A DNA stretch of 21,006 nucleotides from Elusimicrobiota bacterium (GTDB lineage Bacteria > Elusimicrobiota > UBA8919). The notes beneath the pieces are model-generated. The model saw only the letters and a list, made by a program, of their open reading frames with translations. It was not told where the DNA came from and ran no database searches. This document shows positions 14,463 through 21,006 of the stretch, one piece after another. Made by a program: the position numbers and the translations under genes. The stretch lies in the NCBI GenBank assembly GCA_003452965.1, contig DMMW01000022.1, positions 9,044 through 30,049 on the forward strand, read 5' to 3'. Position 1 is the first letter of the stretch; each line of letters opens with the position of its first letter.

Positions 14463-15974
14463 CTACCTCCAATTAATTAATTTATTCAAGACAAATTTTC
14501 TATTTATAACTGATTCTTTAAATATTCTTTTTTTGATATCTTTTAATATTTTCAAATTTTCGACATCCGTATCCATCATTTCTTTTAAAATTGCTTCGGG
14601 TTTGCGGTATGTTATTTCGGTATTTTTGTTTGGATTTTTTACTGATAAGTCGTAGGTTTTTTGGTCAATATTTTTTAAATCTATTGTCCATGAGTTCTTG
14701 GAGTTGGCTTTTGTTTTTTGTAGTTTTACAAATTCTGCCAAGTCGTTTTCGTTGAGTGGGTTTGTTTTGCCAAGATTTCTATCAAGATTAAGCTGATAAT
14801 ACCAAGTTTTTTTGGTTGGTGTGCCTTTTTCAAAGAAAAGTACGATTGTTTTAACACCTGCTCCGGTGAAAGTACCACCCGGCAGATCTAAAATAGTATG
14901 TAAATTACAACTTTCTATCAGATGTTTTCTTAGCGAAACTGATGCATTATCTGTATTGGAAAGAAAAGTATTTTTGATTACTATCCCAGCCATTCCGCCT
15001 GCTTTAAGTATTTTAATGAAATGTTCAAGAAAAAGAAACGCAGTTTCGCCTGTTTGTATAGGAAAGTTTTGTTTTACTTCGTTGCGTTCTTTACCACCGA
15101 AAGGCGGATTTGCTAGTATGATATCGTATCGGTCTTTTTCTTGTATATCGAAAATGTTTTCAGTGAGTGTATTAGTATGAATAATATTTGGTGCTTCAAT
15201 GCCGTGTAAAATCATATTCATTGCGCCAATGATATATGCAAGTGATTTCTTTTCTTTGCCATAAAATGTTTTTTTCTGGAGTGTTTCCCAGTCTTTTGTG
15301 GAAAGGTTTTTACTCTCTTTTAGGTATTCAAAAGCTTCTACTAAAAATCCTGCAGAACCAACTGCACCATCGTAAATTTTGTCACCGATTTTTGGAGCAA
15401 CTACTTTAACGATAGTTTTAATTAACGGGCGTGGGGTATAGTATTCCCCGCCATTTCGTCCGGCATTGCCCATGTTTTTAATTTTTGCTTCGTAAAGGTG
15501 AGAAAGCTCGTGTTTTTCTTTATGTGAACGGAATTTCATTTCATCAACAATGTTCAATATTTCGCGTAGGTTGTAACCGCTTTGAATTTTGTTTTTGAGT
15601 TCGTTGAATATTTCACCGATTTTATATTCTATTGTATCCGGTTTTTCTTCATTGGTTTTGAATTTTTTAAGATAGGGGAAAAGTTCGTGGTCAACAAAGT
15701 CCTTCAAATCTTCGCCGGAAAGTGCTTTGTTGTGGTCTATTTTACCATCTTTGGTTTTCGGTACCGCCCATACTTCCCAGCGATATTTTGAATCAATAAT
15801 ATTTTTATATACTTTATTATCTAATTTAGATTCGGTTTGTTTGTTTTTTTCTAAATCATCAAGATATTTTAAGAAGAGTATCCACGAAGTTTGTTCAACA
15901 TAATCAAGTTCGTTACCTACTCCAGCATCTTTCCATAATACGTTATCGATATTTTTAAACGACTGTTCAAACAT
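14463..15974 (-). CDS. hsdM: Type I DNA methyltransferase, M subunit
   Basis: The 503-residue N6-adenine methyltransferase protects host sites and forms the core of the restriction complex. An N-terminal HsdM_N helical domain starts at FKNIDNVLWKDAG. The SAM-binding region GEYYTPRPLI...IYDGAVGSAGFLVEAF lies near residue 204, where DGAVGSAGF stands for the more common DPACGSGGF, a known variant. The catalytic NPPFGG is near 290. Length is normal and the frame intact. The ATG at 15972-15974 follows AGGAGA, and that site overlaps the stop of a decayed DUF6429-like copy just upstream, so the original operon had that small gene first. It leads directly into sir2 with a 9-base gap. Confidence 0.96.
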   Translation of the reverse strand: MFEQSFKNIDNVLWKDAGVGNELDYVEQTSWILFLKYLDDLEKNKQTESKLDNKVYKNIIDSKYRWEVWAVPKTKDGKIDHNKALSGEDLKDFVDHELFPYLKKFKTNEEKPDTIEYKIGEIFNELKNKIQSGYNLREILNIVDEMKFRSHKEKHELSHLYEAKIKNMGNAGRNGGEYYTPRPLIKTIVKVVAPKIGDKIYDGAVGSAGFLVEAFEYLKESKNLSTKDWETLQKKTFYGKEKKSLAYIIGAMNMILHGIEAPNIIHTNTLTENIFDIQEKDRYDIILANPPFGGKERNEVKQNFPIQTGETAFLFLEHFIKILKAGGMAGIVIKNTFLSNTDNASVSLRKHLIESCNLHTILDLPGGTFTGAGVKTIVLFFEKGTPTKKTWYYQLNLDRNLGKTNPLNENDLAEFVKLQKTKANSKNSWTIDLKNIDQKTYDLSVKNPNKNTEITYRKPEAILKEMMDTDVENLKILKDIKKRIFKESVINRKFVLNKLINWR

Positions 15975-15987
15975 TAAGATTTTCTCC

Positions 15988-16143
15988 TTAGTATTTTATT
16001 TCCAATTCTTTTGCTTTGACTATTCCTTAATCTGTAAAGCAACCGGATTTGCTACTACTTAGACGTTTTATACCGACAAGGTATCATTTATCAACTAATT
16101 TATTTAAAGCATTAAATGAGTATCCTTTCCATAAACGGTGAAT
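15988..16143 (-). pseudogene. Decayed copy of the DUF6429-like small gene
   Basis: Minus-strand translation gives IHRLWKGYSFNALNKLVDK, TGA stop, YLVGIKRLSSSKSGCFTD, TAA stop, GIVKAKELEIKY, ending TAA (15988-15990). It aligns throughout with the C-terminal two thirds of the intact 86-residue gene at 16188-16448 and has two internal stops; the N-terminal third is missing. Its final stop overlaps the hsdM ribosome site. Confidence 0.85.
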
Positions 16144-16187
16144 TTTTTCTTTTTTTTAATGGGGACTGTATCGCTCATTTATTATTT

Positions 16188-16448
16188 TTATTTTAAATAC
16201 TTCTTTTCTAATTCTTTGGCTTTAGTAAGTCCTTCATCAGTGAATATAACGGATTTGCTACTGCCTGGATGTTTTACTCCAACAAGATAACCCTCATCGA
16301 CAAGTTTGTTTAAAGCATCAAATGAATAGCCCTTCCAAGAACGGTGAATGGGCTCGCTTGGCTTAAATCCTTTTTCAGTCCAGTGTGTTAGATATAGCAA
16401 TAGCAATGTTAATTCTTCAATTTTTTGGTTAAGTTGTTGTTGGTCCAT
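16188..16448 (-). CDS. Small DUF6429-like winged-helix protein
   Basis: The 86-residue product has a helical start (LNQKIEELTLLLLYLTHW) and a compact core HRSWKGYSFDALNKLVDEGY, LVGVKHPGSSKSVIFTDEGL, TKAKELEKKYLK. The W-K-G-x-x-F-D-A-L-x-x-L and S-K-S-V-x-F-T-D-E-G pattern recalls DUF6429, a small winged-helix-like family of unknown role. It starts at ATG 16446-16448 after a GGAAGG site. Two degraded relatives lie at 15988-16143 and 17519-17554, so the gene has been duplicated locally. Its place beside a helicase, ORF6N protein and hsdM suggests a regulatory or accessory function, which is only inference. Confidence 0.7.
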   Translation of the reverse strand: MDQQQLNQKIEELTLLLLYLTHWTEKGFKPSEPIHRSWKGYSFDALNKLVDEGYLVGVKHPGSSKSVIFTDEGLTKAKELEKKYLK

Positions 16449-16480
16449 TTGTTATTTACCTTCCAAACTTTACAAACTTT

Positions 16481-16609
16481 AATAATGGGATCAGGTTTTG
16501 CATTATGACATTTTAGCATTAGAAATTCCTTGCCAGCCAACGGTTTAGTGTCGGGTTAACTTTTGACTCAGAGTGACTTAGGTAACAAGACAACTAAATC
16601 ATTATTCAA
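16481..16609. repeat. 129-bp perfect direct repeat, copy 1 (REP/RAYT-like end)
   Basis: Reads identical to 17557-17685, 1076 bp away in the same orientation. On the minus strand it opens with TTGAATAATG and ends with GCAAAACCTGATCCCATTATT-type sequence, and it could encode MLKCHNAKPDPII. That peptide, from memory, occurs at the edges of REP-associated Y1-transposase insertions in diverse bacteria. It supplies the Glu codon and stop of the ORF6N gene. Confidence 0.85.
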
Positions 16610-17513
16610 TATTTTTACTTTTATTCCACCACTCATCAAATGGCGGACAATTTGCTGTTCTTTTTACTTCACTATACTGCCCCCTTGCAATTGTATCAGT
16701 TGATGGTATATTATAATATAGATTTTTTGAAATAATCCATCTATCATGAATAATTGTTTTCAATTTATTATCAATAATAACACGTAATTCGATTTTTACG
16801 CCATCGTTTTTTATTTCTTCTTTTAAATCTTTATAGAAAGATATAAATTTTTCATCTATCTTTTCTGATGCCATCAAAATTTTAATATTTTTTACTTTTG
16901 TGACATCAAGTGATTCCGATAATAAATCTAACCCTGCTCTTGAAAAATATTTATCTATCCAATAAATATATTTCTTGCAGGAATTAATAATATCTCTGAC
17001 TGTTTTTCTATTTGAAAATGGTTTTCCCGGACACAGTAATTGATTATCTGATGATTTATTGATAACTTCAAATATAGTTCTTATTTTCTTATCATGTAAA
17101 CTAACTTTATATTCTAGTTGATTAAATTTACTAAGTATACCTTTATTTGTAGAAACTAATTTTCTTATATTAACAAATACTCGCATTATACCTATATTAA
17201 CTTGTATTGCCCTTTTACTATTAAGGATACTAGAAAGCATAGCAACGCCCTGTTCAGTAAATATGTAAGGTAGGTATCTAACACCACCCCAACTTGAGGT
17301 CACAAATTGTGACCTCAAGTTTTTAAATTCTTCTCTTGTTAATTGAAACATAAAATCACTTGGGAATCTGTCTATATTTCTTTTTACCGCTTGGATGAAT
17401 ACTTTGGTTTTAACACCATATAGTATAGCAAGGTCTCTATCTAACATTACATTTAGACCTCTAATCAAAAATATCTTTTTCACAATAATATTTTGTTTAA
17501 TTATGTCTGTCAT
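16602..17513 (-). CDS. ORF6N-domain protein with PLD-like C-terminal domain
   Basis: The 303-residue product has an ORF6N DNA-binding domain at about 5-115 (KKIFLIRGLNVMLDRDLAIL, RNIDRFPSDFMFQLTREEF, YIFTEQGVAMLSSILNSKRA) as in phage- and mobile-element regulators. A linker near 130-150 follows, then a C-terminal region resembling a phospholipase-D-like fold: FSNRKTVRDIINSCKKYIYW, IKILMASEKIDEKFISFY and IIHDRWIISKNLYYNIPS. Plain ORF6N proteins usually lack that tail. I take ATG 17511-17513, preceded by AGGG; 22 extra upstream residues are the translated 129-bp repeat and DUF6429 scar. The last Glu codon and stop come from the other repeat copy, so the true C-terminus may be truncated. Nuclease activity is not shown. 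Confidence 0.72.
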   Translation of the reverse strand: MTDIIKQNIIVKKIFLIRGLNVMLDRDLAILYGVKTKVFIQAVKRNIDRFPSDFMFQLTREEFKNLRSQFVTSSWGGVRYLPYIFTEQGVAMLSSILNSKRAIQVNIGIMRVFVNIRKLVSTNKGILSKFNQLEYKVSLHDKKIRTIFEVINKSSDNQLLCPGKPFSNRKTVRDIINSCKKYIYWIDKYFSRAGLDLLSESLDVTKVKNIKILMASEKIDEKFISFYKDLKEEIKNDGVKIELRVIIDNKLKTIIHDRWIISKNLYYNIPSTDTIARGQYSEVKRTANCPPFDEWWNKSKNIE

Positions 17514-17518
17514 TTTTT

Positions 17519-17554
17519 TCACCCTAAATACTTTTTTGCTAATTCTTTTGCTTT
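17519..17554 (-). pseudogene. Last 11 codons of another DUF6429-like gene
   Basis: Minus strand reads KAKELAKKYLG then TGA (17519-17521), matching the KAKELEKKYLK end of the intact 86-residue protein. It lies between the 129-bp repeat and the ORF6N start. The ATGGAC start hexamer of such a gene survives on the other side of the repeat (17686-17691), so the repeat appears to have replaced the gene body. Confidence 0.7.
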
Positions 17555-17556
17555 GG

Positions 17557-17685
17557 AATAATGGGATCAGGTTTTGCATTATGACATTTTAGCATTAGAA
17601 ATTCCTTGCCAGCCAACGGTTTAGTGTCGGGTTAACTTTTGACTCAGAGTGACTTAGGTAACAAGACAACTAAATCATTATTCAA
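17557..17685. repeat. 129-bp perfect direct repeat, copy 2 (REP/RAYT-like end)
   Basis: Partner of 16481-16609. It supplies the last two codons (Leu-Glu) and the stop of the helicase gene, then runs to the DUF6429-like scar. Confidence 0.85.
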
Positions 17686-19249
17686 GTCCATTTGTTACTT
17701 TTATCTCCAATATTCTATCTACTCTAAATACTCGGTCTTCTTTACGTTTCATACAATAAGCATTTATACCGAGAAATGTTTTATCATTATATTCCAAGTC
17801 ACCTACAAAACGAGGTTTTATTATTCTACAAGTTTTTTCATCATTCGTTTTTAAATATAATATTTCCAAAAGCGATTTTTCTTTTATTGCATTTTGAATA
17901 ATTTGTAATTTTTCTTTTAACGACATATCCCGTTCAGACAAATTATATTGATATTTTGTAATAAATTTAACAATACGCCAGTCCATTAAAATGTCCTTTT
18001 TTCTTATTGGTCTTTTGAGAATAATTCCTTCAAAAGTAGTACATCTGCTTAATGCAACATATGTCTGTCCGTGAGCAAACGTACCATTACCAAGGTCGAT
18101 TATTACTTTATCAAATGTTTTGCCTTGACTCTTATGTATCGTAACCGCCCATGCAAGTTTCATAGGATATTGTGTATAAGTACCAACGGTGTCTGTTTCA
18201 ATTATATTTGTGTTTGTGTTATAACTGAAATGAAATATTTCCCACGTATGTGGTAATACTTCTTCTTCTTTACCGTTTGCCAATTTTACATAGATATTAG
18301 TTATTTTGTTTTTTTTATTATGTTTAATGTCAATAATCTTTCCTATAGAACCATTGACCCATCTTTCTTTAGAGTCGTTATTCAACATCATTACTTGAGC
18401 ATCGATTCCAAATTGTAATTCGTATTCAGTCGGATACATGTTTTCTTCAAAGTCACCTGATATTTCTGCATTAAAACTATATATTTTAGTTTTTAATGTT
18501 TGGAGTTGTAACATATTAGTTTCATTTGCCATTTTATTTGTGGTTGTAAGTTGTATTTCATAGTTTGATTTGATATTTTCGGAAAATGTTGCCCCGAATC
18601 TCTTGTTTAATGTTGTTAACTCTTTTTCTGTTATGGAATTATTTCTTATTAAATTTAAAATTTCTATGAATTTTTCATCTTTTTGACGATATATTTTTTC
18701 AAGTTCAATAAATTCCATGGAAAGATCGTTGAATACTTTTGCATCAAAAAAATAAGCGCTTTGATATGTATTTTTAAATATCTCTTTTTCTTTGCTGGTT
18801 ACTACAGGTGGAAGTTGATAAAGGTCACCAAAGAACAGCATTTGTGTTCCGCCAAATGGCAGTTTAGAATGTTTGCCATTTGTTCGCATAAATTTGTCAA
18901 TACAGTCAAGCAGGTCGGCACGGACCATTGATATTTCATCAATTACCAATATTTCAATTTCTTTGTACATCTTTGAATTTTTATCGTTTAACTTTTTTAT
19001 TTTATCTAATGTTATGTCTGGTTTGAATCCAAAAAAGGAATGTATAGTTTCGCCGTTGACATTCAGTGCCGCTACACCTGTCGGTGCTAATACCACTATT
19101 TTCTTTTTTGTTATTAACCTAAAATAATTTAATAAAGTGGACTTACCGGTTCCTGCTTTCCCGGTTATAAAAATATTTTTATTAGTATTTTCTACTAAGT
19201 TAATTGCTTTTTTAAATTGATCGTTTATTTCTATTTGTTCAATTTTCAT
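17678..19249 (-). CDS. Pif1/RecD-like helicase with probable C-terminal WYL-type domain
   Basis: The 523-residue superfamily 1B helicase shows Walker A GKAGTGKST (30-38), APTGVAALNVNGETIHSFFG (motif Ia), DEISMVRADLLD (motif II), FFGDLYQLPPVV (motif III), and late motifs AWAVTIHKSQGKTFDKV and YVALSRCT. After about residue 435 comes KSLLEILYLKTNDEKTCRII, PRFVGDLEYNDKTFLGI and RKEDRVFRVDRILEI. This matches a WYL-like ligand-sensing fold (family level, moderately sure). The ATG is at 19247-19249. The C-terminal codons are supplied by the 129-bp repeat; the sequence AACAAATGGAC just before it matches the start region of the 86-residue gene, implying the helicase once overlapped a DUF6429-like gene. 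Role in recombination or defence is inferred from context. Confidence 0.88.
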   Translation of the reverse strand: MKIEQIEINDQFKKAINLVENTNKNIFITGKAGTGKSTLLNYFRLITKKKIVVLAPTGVAALNVNGETIHSFFGFKPDITLDKIKKLNDKNSKMYKEIEILVIDEISMVRADLLDCIDKFMRTNGKHSKLPFGGTQMLFFGDLYQLPPVVTSKEKEIFKNTYQSAYFFDAKVFNDLSMEFIELEKIYRQKDEKFIEILNLIRNNSITEKELTTLNKRFGATFSENIKSNYEIQLTTTNKMANETNMLQLQTLKTKIYSFNAEISGDFEENMYPTEYELQFGIDAQVMMLNNDSKERWVNGSIGKIIDIKHNKKNKITNIYVKLANGKEEEVLPHTWEIFHFSYNTNTNIIETDTVGTYTQYPMKLAWAVTIHKSQGKTFDKVIIDLGNGTFAHGQTYVALSRCTTFEGIILKRPIRKKDILMDWRIVKFITKYQYNLSERDMSLKEKLQIIQNAIKEKSLLEILYLKTNDEKTCRIIKPRFVGDLEYNDKTFLGINAYCMKRKEDRVFRVDRILEIKVTNGLE

Positions 19250-19276
19250 TAATTTCCACTATTTTCCGCAGAATTT

Positions 19277-19306
19277 TTTATATTGTTCAAGAAACAATCC
19301 CTACAA
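19277..19306 (-). promoter_or_regulatory. Possible promoter with inverted repeat before the helicase
   Basis: TTGTAG (19301-19306) and TATAAA (19277-19282) on the minus strand with 18 bases between, 27 bases before the helicase start codon. An inverted repeat, ATTGTT-CAAGA-AACAAT (19282-19298), fills the spacer. It would be the only visible promoter for the helicase-to-hsdR block. The hexamers are only fair. Confidence 0.35.
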
Positions 19307-19319
19307 TATCATGAAATCT

Positions 19320-20018
19320 TTACTTTCTAATATCGTTTACCAATATTATTGCTTCGGCGACTTCTTTCATTGATTTTCTTTTATCCATCGCCTGTCTTTG
19401 TATCAACCTGTATGCAGCATCTTCGGCCATACTTCTATTTTTCATTAAAATACCTTTGGCACGTTCAATAAGTTTTCTTGATTCAAGCTCTTCTGCAATA
19501 ACTTTTGATTTAACAATCAGCTCAGTATTTTCTATTACAACTGCTGACTGATTAGCAACCATCGTAAGTATGTTAATTTCGCTTTTTTTGAATATATGAG
19601 GCTTATCGGTGTAAACATCCAGTGCACCTATAACTTTACCCTTAACTGTAAGCGGCACACATAATAGCGATATGAGTCCTTCTTTTTTTGCTATCTCCTT
19701 ATATTTATAATTTTTATCTTCAGCTATATTTAATATTGTTATAGGTTTCTTGTCTTCCACAACTTTTCCGGCTATCCCTTCGCCAATTTTAAGCGGCGGC
19801 TTTTTAAGATACTGTTCGGAAAGTGATTGTGAAGCCTTTATTATAAGCTCTCCCTTTTCATTCAGCAACATAAGTGTGCATATTTTTGAGCCAAGTGCTT
19901 CTGCTGTTACCGTAACAATCAGCTTAAGGATATCATCCAAATATAACTCAGAAGTAATTGCTTGCGAAATTTTAGTTAACGCCTGTATCGCATCGTTAGT
20001 CTTTTCAGTTTCAGCCAT
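19320..20018 (-). CDS. GAF-ANTAR response regulator (probable RNA-binding antiterminator)
   Basis: A 232-residue cytosolic protein. A GAF sensor domain spans about 10-155 (LDDILKLIVTVTAEALGSKI, PLKIGEGIAGKVVEDKKPIT, SLLCVPLTVKGKVIGALDVY), followed by a coiled linker and a C-terminal ANTAR domain (LESRKLIERAKGILMKN..., AYRLIQRQAMDKRKSMKEVA). In known members ANTAR binds paired hairpins in mRNA leaders and prevents termination, often for nitrogen genes. I take ATG 20016-20018, with GGAGG 11 bases upstream; an upstream TTG overlapping that site is an unlikely start. It follows the amidohydrolase gene closely. The GAF ligand is unknown. A link to the amt operon at the other end of the window is speculative. 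Confidence 0.92.
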   Translation of the reverse strand: MAETEKTNDAIQALTKISQAITSELYLDDILKLIVTVTAEALGSKICTLMLLNEKGELIIKASQSLSEQYLKKPPLKIGEGIAGKVVEDKKPITILNIAEDKNYKYKEIAKKEGLISLLCVPLTVKGKVIGALDVYTDKPHIFKKSEINILTMVANQSAVVIENTELIVKSKVIAEELESRKLIERAKGILMKNRSMAEDAAYRLIQRQAMDKRKSMKEVAEAIILVNDIRK

Positions 20019-20037
20019 ATTATATAGGACCTCCAAG

Positions 20038-20083
20038 ATATAATTTTAATTATATCAGACATCCTTCTTTTTATAGGATGTCT
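20038..20083. promoter_or_regulatory. Hairpin and AT-rich palindrome between amidohydrolase and GAF-ANTAR genes
   Basis: Perfect 9-bp stem AGACATCCT/AGGATGTCT (20057-20065, 20075-20083) overlaps the amidohydrolase stop. It is followed on the minus strand by an 18-bp palindrome, ATATAATT-TT-AATTATAT (20038-20055), four bases before the GGAGG of the GAF-ANTAR gene. There is no T-run, so it is not a plain terminator; it may be an operator or an attenuating leader. Confidence 0.5.
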
Positions 20084-20865
20084 AATAATTCCCTTGCATT
20101 ATTACAAAATATTTTGTTTTTAAAATCAGCAGTAATATCCAATTCTTTTATACCATTGACTTCACTTTTTTGATTTGCCCAAGGTATATCGGTTCCAAAT
20201 AATATTCTATCTGCTAAATGTTTTTTTAATATTTCAACAAATTTATTTTTATTATCAATATATTCAACCGTCATCGATGTCTCAATCCATACATTAAGCC
20301 CCACAAGTTCACTAATAACCTCATCCCACATTTGCCAACCACCAGTGTGCGCAGCAACTATTTTTAGTTCTGGAAACTTTTTTATAATTTTTATTAGCCG
20401 TCTTACTTCTGCTCTTTTATCTTTTCTAAACGCAATATCAAATCCCATATGAAATATAAGTATAAGATTATTTATAGATATTTCTTCATAAATGCAATAC
20501 ATGTTTTCATCATCCAAACAAAAATCCTGATACATTGGATGAAGTTTTATCCCTAAAATATTTTCATTCTTTATCCTTTTAAGCAATTCTTTATAATTTT
20601 TGTTTTCGGGATGTATACTTGCAAACGGAATTATTCTGTTATTTTTTATTTTAATACACCATTTTATAATATTTTCGACTTGCTCCGGTTTTGTTGCTAT
20701 ATTCAAAACAACAGATTTGTCTATTCCAGCATCGTCCATGGATTTCAATAGTCCTGAAATTGTACCGTTAGAATACGGTTTTATCTTAGAACTGTACATT
20801 AAACCATTAATTGCTCTTTCTGCAATATCATCGGGATAAGCATGGGTATGGAAATCTATAATCAT
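20071..20865 (-). CDS. Amidohydrolase-2 family metal-dependent hydrolase
   Basis: A 264-residue TIM-barrel hydrolase or decarboxylase with metal ligands in expected order: DFHTH (3-7), LGIKLHPMYQDF near 105-115, LIFHMGFD near 133-140, VAAHTGGWQMW near 168-178, and FGTDIPWANQ near 220-230. The NNARELLDIL ending is typical of the family. The substrate cannot be deduced. The ATG at 20863-20865 has no clear ribosome site. Its stop is 53 bases from the GAF-ANTAR start and both may share a transcript, with a hairpin between them. Confidence 0.88.
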   Translation of the reverse strand: MIIDFHTHAYPDDIAERAINGLMYSSKIKPYSNGTISGLLKSMDDAGIDKSVVLNIATKPEQVENIIKWCIKIKNNRIIPFASIHPENKNYKELLKRIKNENILGIKLHPMYQDFCLDDENMYCIYEEISINNLILIFHMGFDIAFRKDKRAEVRRLIKIIKKFPELKIVAAHTGGWQMWDEVISELVGLNVWIETSMTVEYIDNKNKFVEILKKHLADRILFGTDIPWANQKSEVNGIKELDITADFKNKIFCNNARELLDIL

Positions 20866-20943
20866 ATAAAATTCAGTACACGGGATACAGGATAAAGCTA
20901 AAAATGTAATATACAGATTTACTTATTCTACCCCGCTATCGCA

Positions 20944-21006
20944 CTATCGCACAATCTTTAATATATCTATTGGTTTTTTTATGTAAAAATCAGGTTTATA
21001 TTTTTT
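20944..21006 (-). CDS. Possible 3' end of an unknown gene cut by the window edge
   Basis: The minus-strand frame from the right edge reads KKYKPDFYIKKPIDILKIVR and stops at TAG (20944-20946). The amino-acid content looks protein-like, but the piece is too short to identify. Two GTGCGATA units lie in tandem across its stop (about 20937-20952). Confidence 0.35.
   Translation of the reverse strand, partial: KKYKPDFYIKKPIDILKIVR

Noticed and set aside
14437..15791. Plus-strand frames opposite hsdM
   Set aside because: Antisense shadows; the minus-strand gene has full family motifs.
20057..20083. Intrinsic terminator after the amidohydrolase gene
   Set aside because: The stem is good, but there is no T-run after it on either strand.

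Overview
The window is AT-rich bacterial DNA in which every supportable gene lies on the minus strand, so the map reads right to left. A signal-peptide-bearing beta-barrel-like protein suggests a Gram-negative cell envelope. The ammonium transporter, GAF-ANTAR regulator, heavy load of structured intergenic repeats and decaying defence genes suggest an uncultured lineage such as Elusimicrobiota or Omnitrophota. That placement is a guess from general character, not a marker gene.

Right edge (about 19.3-21.0 kb): the last codons of an unknown gene, an amidohydrolase-2 family metal-dependent hydrolase, and a GAF-ANTAR protein that probably acts as an RNA-binding antiterminator. Centre right (about 16-19.25 kb): a Pif1/RecD-like helicase with a probable WYL-type tail, an ORF6N protein with a PLD-like tail, and one intact plus two broken copies of a small DUF6429-like gene. 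Two identical 129-bp repeats bracket the ORF6N gene and look like the scars of REP-like elements.

Centre (7.6-15.97 kb): a type I restriction-modification operon, hsdM - sir2 - herA - hsdS - (deleted AlbA gene) - hsdR, with overlapping or nearly touching genes. The SIR2 NADase-like gene and the HerA ATPase gene match a known two-gene anti-phage module, here nested between the methylase and specificity genes. No convincing terminator is seen between a weak promoter near 19.3 kb and the strong terminator at 5.9 kb, so the whole block might be transcribed together (inference).

Centre left (6.15-7.6 kb): a graveyard downstream of hsdR. It holds a BRO-N antirepressor remnant, the 3' end of a second hsdS that shares 154 bp with the intact one, and a RhuM fragment joined out of frame to the C-terminal end of an AlbA-type gene. 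Three copies of a short repeat separate these pieces.

Left (0-5.9 kb): a DUF4143 AAA+ ATPase gene behind a consensus sigma-70 promoter and stacked palindromes; a class II glutamine amidotransferase overlapping a sigma-70-like factor; and an outer-membrane barrel plus AmtB ammonium transporter pair. Between them lie gene-free tracts packed with modular hairpin repeats, tandem 108-bp and 110-bp repeats, a 195-bp nested inverted-repeat element and several intrinsic terminators.
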